Of a stretch of 64,000 nucleotides of DNA, positions 37,565 through 48,171 are shown in pieces. Each line of letters begins with the position of its first letter. The first letter of the stretch is position 1. The stretch is taken from positions 124,001 to 188,000 of the forward strand of contig JALMLS010000368.1 in assembly GCA_038496445.1 (NCBI GenBank), in the 5' to 3' direction. The notes beneath the pieces are model-generated. The model saw only the letters and a program-made list of their open reading frames with translations. It was not told the origin of the DNA and did no database searches. This DNA comes from Trichosphaerium sp. ATCC 40318 (lineage: Eukaryota; Discosea; Flabellinia; Trichosidae). The translations under genes were made by a program, and so were the position numbers.

Positions 37565-38700
37565 CTACAGCACTATTTTGCTTTGAAAGCACTGTCGTAC
37601 TATGCCGGAGTGTAGAGAAATTTCATCCCTTAGCTCTGTCTGTTGTGGTGTTGTTCTTTGGTATTGTGTAACCAGTTCTTTTTCATAGTCGCCATACGCC
37701 TGTAGCACGCAATCAGGTGCCCCAATTGGTTTGAACGCGTCTGGTGGTGGCTGTTGTTCCAAGTCATTGGTTTCAGCGTCATCCTTCGCTTCTGCTTCCT
37801 CCTTAGTCTCCTTCTTTTCGTCATCTTTTTTGGTATCTTTCCACTTAGCATCTTCTACTGACAACAAATTGCGAAATGACAGAAGCGTTAGGCGCTCTTG
37901 TTCAGTTATGTTGGCAATCTTGTATTGCTTGCATTCAATAGAGTAGTTGATTTCATTAATGCGTTCATAGAGCGCATCTGTTATTGCTCGGAACTGGACC
38001 TGGTATCTAGTGCAGTGTACAGGCTCTTTGACACTGTCGTCTAGTTCTCTAGCGTTTTCCGTTGATTCCACGCGGGCCCAGGATTTGTGCTTATTCATGC
38101 TTTCAAGCGCCTAGTACAGGTTTAGTGTTGCAGTATGTTTTAGGTTGTGTAGTGACACCTCCAAAAATTTGACGCGTGGCATTTCGGTGCCAGGTGTCCA
38201 GAAAACGCGCGCATTTTGGTGTTCCAATTCTTCTTTGTGGAGGTGGAAAGTGTCTGGGATTTCTGTTCCTTTTGGTAGACGCCATACTGGGCTAATGCAT
38301 GGTTGTTGTACTGTAGAAGAAATGACACCAACGGGCTTTGTGGTATCTTCAGCATTGTCTTGATATTGTAAGTTTAGTTACAATTTGGTAGCGTACGTCC
38401 TATGCCGTGAGCACTAACAAGATATACACCCGACTTGTCGAGTTCTGTTATTCGTGGAGGAAATTGACTGTTATCCGCGCCAAAGTTGTCTACAATGTAA
38501 GGAGAGTATCGTGGCAAACGTATGTACCTAGTAATGGACTGCTTTCGCTTCCACAGTGAAATATGTCAAATTCAAGCAACGAAGCCTTGTTTGCGCTGTA
38601 TCTACGAATTACCCGACTTTTGTACTTTTTAGATACGTTTTGACAACTACGAGCCCGTTGTCGGACGTAAATACAATTGTAGCGTGAAATCATTCGTAGG
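37565..38700 (-). CDS. Unidentified protein with acidic/lysine-rich C-terminal region
   Basis: Exons in phase: IRRYSANKASLLEFDIFHCG (about 38620-38530), then ADNSQFPPRITELDKSGVYL (about 38490-38400), then CISPVWRLPKGTEIPDTFHL and FWTPGTEMPRVKFLE (about 38360-38165). The last is spliced at GTGTCAC / TACTAG to ALESMNKHKSWARVE and the terminal exon. That exon has a helical part (RAITDALYERINEINYSIE), a K/E/D-rich stretch (37860-37770) and the stop at 37565. The middle part has faint resemblance to ADP-ribosyltransferase-like domains seen in fungi, from memory only; I do not assert it. The 5' end is uncertain. Confidence 0.55.
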
Positions 38701-39239
38701 AAGCGATTTCTGGCTGTTAGGTGGGTGCAAATTTGACTGTTGAGGACAGCACTTTTTTCAACTGAAAAGGCTGTTTAACAAAACCCACAAATTGTAAGAT
38801 GCTAATATTTATGCTGTCTCTTTAACTCATGGGCTAGGTACCAAAAATGTTCCATTAATTCCTGTTGTACAACATGTATGGTTTGGAAAAAATGTCACCT
38901 CACAAAAAAGCACCATGCAGAGAACCACTCCCAAAGAGGCCAGTGCCTAAACAACCAAAGATTCCTAACCAAGGGCTCCCAAAACAGCAAAGATGACACA
39001 ATAGAAAAGTATTGCCCTTGAAAAAAATGCTTCACCTGTTCCTGGAGACTGACCCACAACCCAAATGCTGGTCAGCAAAGAATGTGAACAATATTATACC
39101 AAAGCAAGACTGTGTGGTAAGCATGCCACTAGCAATTTTAAAAAGCAAAGATAATACTTTGAAACAATTGGCAAGAAGTAGAATTCATTCTCAAATGTAT
39201 TAAAAAAACAGCTTTTGTAAAACAAAATGCAAACAAGTT

Positions 39240-40600
39240 ATTTGGTGACTGAAACATGATAAAATGAAGTCAGAGCAAGAATGGTACTTGGTGAAGTATT
39301 TTTTGAAAAAACTTGATTGGTTTTACTAGCACTAGTGCACTCAAAGCAAAACATGCTATTTTATGTACTTATGCTCAATCTCAAGTCTTATATTTTGCTA
39401 GATCTTTAGACATTCCTCACAACATTGACACCCAATGGTGAAATATTGTTAATTGGTTTTTATTTTATGGTTTCTATAACAGTGTTAACAATGTCTCCAA
39501 AGTTTACAACAATGACCATGTTTATAGATCCTCATTGGGTAATAGAACCTCATTGCCGTTTCATCTGGAAGGGCTCTCTATTCCAGATCTATCTACTATT
39601 GCCAATATCTTCAAAGCCTCTATGGTCCAGGCACCTCTCCACTGTTACTTTATATACTGACCTTTGAGAATCCGGCCTTTCTAACATAGGCAACAAATGC
39701 TACAACAATTGGATTAAATCAGCTTCAAGTGTTAAATTTCCACTAACCCAAAAGTATGCTAAGCTTTCTGACATTGTCAAATTTAATACCCCCAAACCTG
39801 CAGATGTAATGTGGCCACCTACTCTACAATCCATGATCAATGATGGGGGGTATTAATAAACCTAGAGACATTTTGTGGCAGTACCTTTTAATGTTATGAG
39901 TTAAAGTTACCTGTAAACACTCTGATCTTTTCTACCCTTTACATAAACATTGTTTATTTTTTGAGTGAGATTATGCTATAGCTATTGGTAAAATGTTAGC
40001 TAAGCATCTATCTGTAGGTCTTTACACTTGGTCATACAATATACTCAAGCTCACCACTAATAAAGATAAAGCTATTCACATATCTTCCATTATGCACTGT
40101 ATCTGGAAAGTTAGAAATTCAATTTTATTTGATGATGATTTACCTAAAATGCAACAAGTTTCATTTTGGCACCAGCAAAATCTATTGGTGGCTCTCAATA
40201 TTGACAATTCACAATGTGATTGGCCCTTAGATGAAGCCAAGTTTATTCATACTGGTGACTATTGGAAATCAACTAACTGGCTATCAGACTTTAAAGAATC
40301 CTGGGAAGACTGGGGTGCTGGCCTACCTCCTCCACCCAAGCCTCCTCCATTACCTACAGCAACTTCTGCAAAAACTCAAATCAATAGTATCATGCCCACT
40401 ACACCAATCTCGCCTGTAACTCGCAGATCTACTAGAAAAAGATATAAATATTATTCAGACTATGAAAGTTCAGATGGTGATAGCTCAGAAGAATGAGATT
40501 TAAACCATTTATTCTAACAATGTAACTCCTGTACTAAAATTGCATGTGGTTATTGTCGTCCTCAGCACAATAAACCCACCTTTTTTTGCAAAAAAAAAAA
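39240..40600 (+). pseudogene. LINE retrotransposon 3' fragment, copy 1
   Basis: A decayed non-LTR element. An interrupted frame near 39400-39980 reads SSLGNRTSLPFHLEGLSIPD with stops. An open frame at 39993-40496 encodes the C-terminal end: DKAIHISSIMHCIWKVRNSI, FWHQQNLLVALNIDNSQC, WEDWGAGLPPPPKPPPLP and a final SSDGDSSEE. A 3' tail GTGGTTATTGTCGTCC...CAGCACAATAAAC (40546-40575) is followed by poly(A) ending at 40600. This end is shared with the copies at 42013 and 45270. Confidence 0.8.
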
Positions 40601-40608
40601 CTAACACT

Positions 40609-41720
40609 CAGTGGTGGAATCGGACAAAATACGCGTGCTTAAAACGTGCCATTTGCGTGGAAAATAAACGTGCCCAAAACGTGCCCAAAACGTGTCATTT
40701 GCGTGTTGTATATTTGCAATAAACGTGCCCAAAACGTGCCATTTGCGTGTTTTAACCATGACCTGTCTTTAATAGAAATTTGGAGAAAAATTCAAAATAA
40801 AAAAATTGACAAACTCAAAACTCAACCATCTCACCCCAAAGCCGATCGCCTCCGATCGTCAACAATAAAACATGTATTTTCACCCAAGTAAGCAGTAGTT
40901 AGGTTTGTATTGGCATGGCTCTAAAAGTAGGCGAAAAAATCTAAAAATACCCAAAAACCAACAATTTCTTGATTTTCCTATTTTTCGTGAATAACTCAGG
41001 TCTACTAGTACGAATCCTTTAAAAAACGAAGTATGGCCCACTATTAGGTACGATGCATGGTTTCGTGGTGGTTTGGGGTTCGGTGCCCCTTTTAAGGCAA
41101 AAACGATAGAAAATAGATATTTAGGGTAGATTAAGGATATTATGGCTCAATAACTCCATTAAACCCCTTTTTAAAGACGATTATTGGATTTGAGATTTTT
41201 TGCCTAATTAGGTAAGTTCTTGCTTAAGTATTTACGATAAGGCAGGATTGGCGAAAAAAGCAGGTAAAATGGCAAAAACATGAAGTTGGTTGATATAAAC
41301 TGGGTATCGTTTATGTGGGGATAGTTTTATGTAAAGTTTGTAATAATTGTACCAAACCTCTTTGTAATCGTTATGTGTTATGTATCGTAATAAACTGTTA
41401 TTTTCTTTTCTTCTATAAAGTGGTGTTTTATGCGTGCCCAAAACGTGTGATATGCGTGGTAAATATGCGTGCCCAAAACGTGCCCAAAACGTGGAAAATA
41501 AACGTGCCTAAAACGTGCCCAAAACGTAGGTAATAAACGTGCCCAAAACGTGTCCAAAACGTGCAATTTGCGTGGCCAGCATGTGGAAGAGAAACGTGCC
41601 TTTTGCGTGAAAAAAAAAAGTGCCCAAAACGTGCCCAAAACATGTCTTTTGCATGGAAAATAAACGTGCCCAAAACGTGCCCAAAACGTGCAATTCGCAT
41701 TCTGTCCGATTCCACCACTG
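40609..41720. mobile_element. Terminal-inverted-repeat DNA element (1112 bp) with subterminal CGTGCCCAAAA repeats
   Basis: The left end CAGTGGTGGAATCGGACA is matched by its exact reverse complement at the right end (41703-41720); the similarity continues a few bases further with mismatches. Both ends carry many short direct repeats of CGTGCCCAAAACGTGCC (left about 40640-40750, right about 41430-41690, some separated by GGAAAATAAA). The core (40890-41200) has no coding frame. The CAG(T/G)G terminus and subterminal repeats resemble non-autonomous hAT-type elements (inference). The flanking 8-mers (40601-40608 and 41721-41728) do not form a clean target-site duplication. Confidence 0.78.
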
Positions 41721-41754
41721 CTAGTGCATAGCCTATTATGTAATACCAGAATTC

Positions 41755-42010
41755 AACAGTACTGGAATCAGGATTTTGACCCTGGGCTGAAACTCAACAA
41801 GGCTTTTTTAGACAATGCCTAGGCATTTTCATCCAAATAATGTCTTGTTTTTTACCAAAATGCCTAGTTTTTGCCTCATTCAAAAAGGCAAATCAGGGCA
41901 ATTCAAGTGTTGATAATAAAGACAGCCAGTTTTCAGCAATAATATCAACAGGATACTGATACTTCACAATAGCCATTGTTTTGGCTATTTCATACCAAAA
42001 AAGCCCCCCA
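41755..42010. repeat. Fragment of related inverted-repeat element with AATGCC motifs
   Basis: It begins CAGTACTGGAATCAGGATTT, a degenerate version of the 40609 terminus and very like 46146. It then carries dispersed AATGCC / GGCATTT words (about 41810-41890). No coding frame is seen. No matching right end was found, so it is probably truncated by the LINE fragment that follows. Confidence 0.45.
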
Positions 42011-42012
42011 CA

Positions 42013-42799
42013 TTGCAGGCAATGAGGGATAAAGGATGGAAAGTTCATAAGATGTTGAAGTCTGTCAGTTCACTTAGGGGAATTAATAGGCCACATGATA
42101 TTTTGTGGCGTTTTTTACTAAAACTACTACCAGTCAAGCATTCAGACTCACAATACCCACTTCAACGTCATTGTCTTTTCTTTGAATGGAAATATGCAGT
42201 GGCTATAGGCAACATGCTTATTGAGCACATTTCTACTGGACTCAATAGTTGGAATGAAAATACACTCAAAGTATCCACTAATAAGGAAAAAGCAATTCAT
42301 ATAAGTTCCGTTATGCACTGTATATGGAAATGTCGCAATTCATTCATACATGATCAGGAAATTCCCACCACCCACAAGATAATGTTTTGGCATCAACAAA
42401 ACATTCTTGTAGCCTTGAATATTGACAATTCCCAATGTGAATCACTACCAGATGAAGACAAGTTTATACAAGTTGGTCACTACTGGAAACCTGCTAATTG
42501 GATGGTCGATTTCAAAGATACATGGGAGGATTGGGGTGCTGGTTTACCTCCACCTCCAGATCCACCCCCTTTACCACCTACCAAAAACACTTATGTCAAT
42601 AACCAGTCAAAATTACTAACCCCACCCATATGTAGGTCAAGTAGGCAAAGACACAACTATTATTCAGATGATAAAAGCTCAGACGAATGGGATGAAGATC
42701 TTTATTTTGAACTATGAAAACATAAAATGTAATAAACAGCACGCGTGGTTATTGTCGTCCACAGCACAATAAACTCACCTTTTTTAAAAAAAAAAAAAA
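42013..42799 (+). pseudogene. LINE retrotransposon 3' fragment, copy 2
   Basis: An open frame at 42013-42717 encodes the C-terminal part of the same LINE protein as at 39993: HDILWRFLLKLLPVKHSDSQ (zf-RVT-like region), KAIHISSVMHCIWKCRNSF, FWHQQNILVALNIDNSQC, WEDWGAGLPPPPDPPPLPP and the end DEWDEDLYFEL. The shared 3' tail GTGGTTATTGTCGTCCACAGCACAATAAAC (split here only by quotation) at about 42746-42775 is followed by poly(A) to 42799. The reverse transcriptase domain itself is missing, so this is a 5'-truncated, dead insertion. Confidence 0.82.
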
Positions 42800-42879
42800 A
42801 ATTTCATACCAAAAAGTGTCATTTTGGCACTATAACACAAATGGTGATGGTTCTGTACATAAGCAAAAACAAGTTCACA

Positions 42880-42954
42880 TGTGAGTTTTATTCGTTTATT
42901 TTCCTTGCATATGGCACATTTTAAGCACACATATTTTGTCCAATTCCACCATTG
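42880..42954 (-). repeat. Decayed inverted copy of the left end of the 40609 element
   Basis: On the reverse strand it reads CAATGGTGGAATTGGACAAA and continues as a close match to 40609-40685, with CG dinucleotides replaced by TG or CA (ATCGGAC to ATTGGAC, TACGCGTG to TATGTGTG, AACGTG to AATGTG). Confidence 0.8.
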
Positions 42955-43020
42955 TACAGGGTCTTTGCAGATTTTGCCAAGGCAATGGCAATAAAGGCAA
43001 AAATCAGGCATTGAAAAAAA

Positions 43021-43321
43021 TCTCAAATCCAATAATCGTCTTTAAAAAGTGGTTTATTGGAGTTATTGAGCCATAATATCCTTAAACTACTCTAAATACC
43101 TATTTTCTATCGTTTTGCCTTAAAAAAAGGCACTGAACCCCAAACCACCACAAAACCATGCATTGTACCTAACAGTGGGCCATACTTCATTTTTTAAAGG
43201 ATTCATACTAGTAGTCCTGAGTTATTCATGAAAAATAGGAAAATCAAGAAATTGTTGGTTTTTGGGTATTTTTAGATTTTTTCACCTACTTTTAAAGTCA
43301 TGCTGATACAAACCTAACCTG
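43021..43321 (-). repeat. Decayed inverted copy of the core of the 40609 element
   Basis: The reverse complement aligns almost without gaps to about 40890-41194 (for example CAACAATTTCTTGATTTTCC and TAGAAAATAG followed by a T-rich match). Most differences fall at CpG sites of the other copy. It is not collinear with the 42880-42954 piece, so two events or a rearrangement are needed. Confidence 0.82.
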
Positions 43322-43362
43322 TACAAAACCTGTACAAATCTGTACTCTCAATTTTACTACCA

Positions 43363-44058
43363 ATGCTGTGGACGACAAAAACCATGCTTTTTATTACATT
43401 TTGTTTATCATGTTCAAGAGCGTGTACAAAAACCATGCTTTTTATAGCGGACCACCCTATTGTATTATTGAACAATGACTACAAAATCCTGATGAAAGTT
43501 ATTAACAACCGTCTTCTACAATTTCTCCCCAACATCAACAACCAAAACGGATTTATTCCTGGCCGTGATATTGTGGACAACCAAATAGCTACATTGGAGG
43601 TTATTTCCAGTCATGTTGCCTTTGGCACTTCACTTTCACTCTGTCCCATAGACAACAAAACAGCTTTTGATAACTGTGCCCATAATGTGCTTGTCATGAT
43701 CCTGGTCCATATTGGCATCTCTTTGGTCATTGCTACCTCCATCGTCAACCTGCTACAAATCAATGTCTCTGTCCGTATTAATGGCACTATTTCCAACAAG
43801 TCGTTTAAAGTGGTACAAGGTACTGGTCAAGGCAACCCTCTTAGCCCCACTCTCTTTGCTCTCATGTTGGAACCCCTTAGTCAGGCTATAACCTCTGATC
43901 CATCTATCTCTGGAGCCAAAGCAGCAATGAGGCTGCTCAAGCAAATATTGTTCACAGATGATGCTTTCATTACAGCTACCTTTGATGCAGACATTCAAAC
44001 TTGTTTATGCCTACTAATGACTTTTCTTCAGCCTCTGGATTATTTCTCACAGTGGTAG
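43363..44058 (+). pseudogene. LINE reverse transcriptase domain fragment
   Basis: The frame contains RT_nLTR-like motifs in order: PIVLLNNDYKILMKVINNRL, NGFIPGRDIVDNQI, then DNKTAFDN in the position of the (F/Y)xDxxKAFD block, GTGQGNPLSPTLFALMLEPL, and FTDDAFI where an active enzyme would have FADD or YADD. The N-terminal endonuclease is absent. After about 43999 the frame appears to shift. It is not contiguous with the 3' fragments nearby, and the altered catalytic motif supports inactivity. Confidence 0.82.
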
Positions 44059-44240
44059 TTGTCCAACAACATGGGGTCTGCCTTTTTGTACAAGGGGCAA
44101 ATCACTCCTCTACCAAGCCAGCTGTCATCACCTTCAAGAATAGAGTTGAACAAAGAAAGAAAATGATGGGCTATCTGTTTTTTTATACTTTTATAGACAC
44201 ATGGAGACTTCATTGGGCCTGAAGCCTTGTTGGCTGGCAT
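44034..44240 (-). pseudogene. Antisense LINE fragment (region just upstream of the RT core)
   Basis: The minus-strand frame reads MPANKASGPMKSPCVYK, then FLSLFNSILEGDDSWLGRGV and ICPLYKKADPMLLDNYH. This matches the KAPGPDG...LFN..L....P..W....I.PLYKKGDP..LDNYRPI stretch that precedes the RT palm in LINEs. It abuts the plus-strand RT fragment tail to tail, so two separate insertions or an inversion are recorded. Confidence 0.75.
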
Positions 44241-44479
44241 AGAATCAATAGCTTGTTCAAGATGATATGTTGGAAAATGAAGCCAAGGAATGGTAAATCA
44301 TGGCAAACAGTTTTTACTTGGAAAAGAGCTAATATCTGTACTGTTCTGTATGTATATAAATTTAAAAAAAATCTTTATTTGGTTGTGTACACTAATAATT
44401 TGTTACAGCACTGAAACAACCATTGATGAAGTTAACATGTTTCTGTCATGCATTGTATATGAAAATGTTGCAACTCACT

Positions 44480-45265
44480 CATATACAGGGCTAAAACTGG
44501 AGTTGGCATTACCTATCAAATGCTGGCATTTGGTTGAAATCAGGCATAATGAAGCATAAAATAGGCATTTCATGGAACACAAGTAACAATTGCTTATGAA
44601 ATGCCTGCATTTTTTTGGCATGGCATTAATCAAGCATTTCAAAACATGCCACCCTTGGCATATGTAGGCAATGCCAAAACCCTTTTAGTTCAATGAAGGG
44701 ATGTTCATGTTTGTATACTTTAAGGTAGGTAAAAAGAAAAGTACAATCTCCAAACATCAACAGCAAAAAAAACACTGAACGAAAATGGTGGTCCTATATT
44801 AAACGCCGGCACGTAGCGCTCTTAGTATTTCATTAATTCTAACGAAACCTAGCTCATTCGAACCGCAGCACCCAAATACGCCTGCACATACAGCGAAAGT
44901 AATTTATATGTAATACACAGGCGATCGAAATTATAACAATACTTTGGAACTTTTTTTTGTAATTTTACATTGTTGTAACACAAATAAATACAAGTTTGAT
45001 GCCTTATAAATGCCTATTTTATGCCTGCATTATACCTGAATTATGCTTGATTTATGTCCAGCATTTGAAGGGTTAAATGCCTTGTTTATGCTGGAATAGT
45101 TGTGAACTGGATTCAAGCATCTAGCAGGCATTTGGTTAAAAAAAATGCCTGTTTTTGGCCAAATGCCTGGTTTATGCCAGTTTTTTCTTGGCATCTACCA
45201 GGCATTTGGCCATAAAAACAGGCATTTAAACAAGCATTTAGTAGGCATTTGCTTTCAAATGAAAA
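44480..45265. repeat. Region dense in AATGCC / GGCATTT words in both orientations
   Basis: Clusters at 44490-44700 and 44995-45255 contain many short copies of AAATGCC(T) and its complement AGGCATTT, in palindromic arrangements such as AGGCATTTGGCC...GGCCAAATGCCT. This arrangement resembles subterminal regions of a second foldback/MITE-type family. About 300 bp of unrelated DNA (44700-44990) lies between the clusters. No coding frame. Confidence 0.5.
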
Positions 45266-45269
45266 CTCC

Positions 45270-45735
45270 ACAAAAAGCCATGTTTGGCACCAACAAAACA
45301 TTCTTATTGCACTCAATATAAATAACTCTCAATGTGTATCATTGTTAGATGAAGACAAATTTACACAGATAGAAATTATTGGCAAGCTTCAAACTAAATG
45401 GCCAACTTTATTTTTTTGAACTATGAAAAACAACTTGTAAAAAAATGCATGCATGGCCTGTATGTGTGGCATGTACTTTCAAACTGTATCAATTTGTAAC
45501 CCCAAAAACACTTATATCAACAACCAGTTAAAATTACTAACCCCACATCAACCTGCCAAATACTTATATTAACAAGCAGCTAAATTTACTAACCCACTCA
45601 TATGTAGGCCAAGACAACTATTATTCAGACAATGGAAGCTCAGATGAATGGGATAAAGATCTTTATTTTGAAATATGAAAACAAGTACTTGTAAAAAATA
45701 ACACATGTGGTTATTGTTGTCCACAGCACAATAAT
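45270..45735 (+). pseudogene. LINE retrotransposon 3' fragment, copy 3 (heavily deleted)
   Basis: It retains HVWHQQNILIALNINNSQC and DEDKFTQ (45280-45370), broken duplicated pieces of the linker (PKNTYINNQLKLLTP-like, 45500-45600), the end SSDEWDKDLYFEI (about 45640-45678) and the shared tail TGTGGTTATTGTTGTCCACA...CACAATAA (45703-45735). It is more eroded than copies 1 and 2. Confidence 0.75.
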
Positions 45736-45879
45736 TTGATCAATCCTCCAGGTAATATGAATTGCTTTTTCCTTATTTATAAACACCTTGAATGTATCTT
45801 CATTTCAGCTATTAAACACAGCAAAAATGTATCCAATATTGTTAAACACAACACTGTTTAGCATACCTTTGAAAAAAAT

Positions 45880-45910
45880 CATCATTTGCCTATTGTCCAG
45901 TTTCACCACT
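45880..45910. repeat. Solo terminal end of the inverted-repeat family
   Basis: GTCCAGTTTCACCACTGTAG, the reverse complement of CAGTGGTGAAACTGGAC, matches the 40609 terminus with few changes. No partner end was found close by. Confidence 0.45.
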
Positions 45911-46145
45911 GTAGTTTTTTTTGAATTTTTCATAAACAATCCAAATCCTCAAATCATTGGCAATAACAAAATGTGTCTGCACAGGCATATTCTGGTTGTA
46001 CAAAAATCCTACTTTCTCTATTCATGATTTCTTCAATATTAAGAGAGTACAGTAGTTGTGTTACAACTTTTGACATTTTTTAAACTTGGATAGTCATGGT
46101 TAAAGTGCTCCTTGGTTGCTCATTGTTGGTGTTAGTGTGGCAACA

Positions 46146-46224
46146 GTAGTGAAATCGGGATTTTGACATGTACAATACATGTATGGGGCACGTACTTCAC
46201 ACATACTTCTGATTTCACTACTGA
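46146..46224. repeat. Short foldback (about 79 bp) with the same family of ends
   Basis: CAGTAGTGAAATC at the left and its perfect reverse complement GATTTCACTACTG at the right enclose about 53 bp. The left end continues GGGATTTTGAC, as in the 41755 fragment. It is a MITE-like solo hairpin. Confidence 0.65.
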
Positions 46225-46537
46225 AATAATGAATACAAAGTAATACAACATACTCAAAATAGCATAAATCAGTGTCATTGCTTTCTAAAATACTGTTTAA
46301 TAGTTAACATACTCCATGTGTTAACATATTACTGCCAGACTTCTTGGGTGATTTTTTGCACAAAATACCATTTTTTCTTTTTCTTGTCAATAATACCAAT
46401 AACAAAAACTTGCTAATTCTGCTGTAGAACTCTGTTCAAGCCAGCAAGAAAGTATCGTGATTATTAAACTGAAAAGCAGAACAGAGTATTCATTGAATTC
46501 AAAAAAATTTAAGCTTGCCTAAAACAGCACACATTAC

Positions 46538-48010
46538 ATGTTTGCAGCCAATCTTGTACGATTTGTCTAAACCAAGCGTACTCTAACGTTTGTAGTGTGC
46601 CAGGCGCCTTGCGCGGACTTCTCTTAAGAACACACGCCGAACGTATTGTAGCGGCGAAAGTACGTGCGTTTTGTCATAGTATGATAGATAGTATGATCAG
46701 TAGGATTTAGCCTTTTTTCTAGCTCGAGTTCTCGTTGTATGCGAACACACTGAAGGAGCTATCACTGCGGGCACACTCTCAACAATTACAGCGGCAAATA
46801 AACTTGGCAAAGTACAAAAACAGCTCAAATACACCTTTATAACTTCGCGCTAGACTGATGCCCTCGTTATGGGAGGCGCTGACTCTACTTCGGCTGCATC
46901 AGCTTGTGCATCGGTTAAAGGTGTCAACAAGGTGGTCCATTGCGTAGAAGAACAGCTCAAGGTACCAATGGCAGAGTCAATTGCACCTGTAGTACGAGAG
47001 GCGGTCGAATCGGGGAAATACTCTCACGTGCTGACACCTTCATCAACATTTGGCAAAAACTTCCTCCCACGCTTTGCAGCTACGGCCGGCGTAGGCGTGG
47101 TAAGTGACATACTATCAGTTGAGTCTGCCTCCGTCTTTAAACGGCCCATCTATGCAGGTACGCGTGATTCTATGCATTAGTGGCGCTCCAGCCATGTAAA
47201 AACCGAAATATACCCATACTTTTGGTACCAGCTAACAGCGCCAAAGGCAACGCTATCGCTACTGTAGAATCTAAAGACCCAATAAAAGCAATTACTGTAC
47301 GCACAACTGCGTTTGCAAAGGCAGAGGTTGGCGATGAAAAAGCCGAGGTAGAAAAAATGGAGTTCCCTGCAACAGCAACAAATGGTAGCGTTTGTCACGC
47401 ACAAAAACAAAAAAAATCTTATGACTAATTGCTTGCAGGCAACGCCAAATATGTCAGTTCTGAAAGCGCAAAATCTGAACGGCCTGAGCTAACTTCAGCG
47501 GACAGAGTCGTTTCAGGAGGTCGCGCACTCAAATCATCAGAAAATTTTACAGAGTATGCAAAAACAACTGCAGTTGACGCTTTTTTGTATCTTTTTTTTT
47601 TTCTTGAGATTCCAGCTCAGAATGCGCTAACGTATGATCACAGATATATCGTCTCCCTGGCAGATACCTTGAAGGCCGCTGTCGGCGCTAGCAGAGCTGC
47701 AGTAGATGACGGCTATGCGCCAAATGAATGGCAAGTGGGCCAAACAGGCAAAGTCGTAGCACCACAATTGTACGTCGCTGTTGGTATTTCAGGCGCAATC
47801 CAGCACTTGGCCGGTATGAAGGACAGCAAAGTAATAGTAGCCATCAACAAGGACGCAGAGGCACCTATATTCCAAGTGGCAGACTACGGTCTAGTCGCTG
47901 ATTTGTACAAAGTACGTCAAACCAACACGCACTTTTTTTTAATCACTGGGTCCTCACATACTACCAAGGCCGTACCTGAGCTCACGGGCAAGTTGAAAGG
48001 AACACAATAA
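46538..48010 (+). CDS. ETFA: Electron transfer flavoprotein alpha subunit, mitochondrial
   Basis: ATG 46538 (MFAANL) splices to an Arg/Ser/Thr-rich mitochondrial presequence ([20 protein letters not shown]) and then to [20 protein letters not shown], the ETF N-terminal domain. Domain I continues with [17 protein letters not shown] and the [16 protein letters not shown] motif. The FAD-binding domain shows [85 protein letters not shown] and the end [12 protein letters not shown]. All expected FAD-contact segments are present. Role: accepts electrons from acyl-CoA and other dehydrogenases in the matrix and passes them to ETF-QO. It converges on the ALDH gene with about 160 bp between stops. Confidence 0.95.
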
Positions 48011-48171
48011 AGGTTCCCTGAGTCAATGAAAATTTAGTATTCTCTCTCTCCTCTTGCCTTCTTCTCTTTCTGTTTCTGTCTGTACCCACCTCCACTCACT
48101 CCCAATAAAATTATACAAGAGATTTTATATAACCAAGAAGCCATTGTTATATTGATTGCCATGGTGGGGGT

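Larger units (their letters stand above)
38740..46500. mobile_element. AT-richer island of mobile-element fragments
   Basis: Between the host-like genes ending near 38.7 kb and beginning at 46.5 kb the composition shifts to lower GC with long A/T runs. Intron-bearing host genes are absent, and LINE fragments, terminal-inverted-repeat elements and motif-rich debris occupy the space (individual entries follow). The stretches 38740-39240 and 44241-44480 show no identifiable element. A patch at about 44770-44960 looks compositionally like host DNA, but no gene was seen in it. Confidence 0.8.

Noticed and set aside
40640-41690. CGTGCCCAAAA direct repeats as a CRISPR-like array
   Set aside because: Spacers are absent or irregular, the repeats sit inside terminal inverted repeats, and the DNA is eukaryotic nuclear; a transposon subterminal region explains it better.
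41378-41718. Minus-strand ORFs rich in FGHVLGTF
   Set aside because: They are translations of the tandem CGTGCCCAAAA words, not a gene.
44845-44890. tRNA-like B box (GGTTCGAA on the minus strand)
   Set aside because: No matching A box, acceptor stem or anticodon loop could be folded around it.
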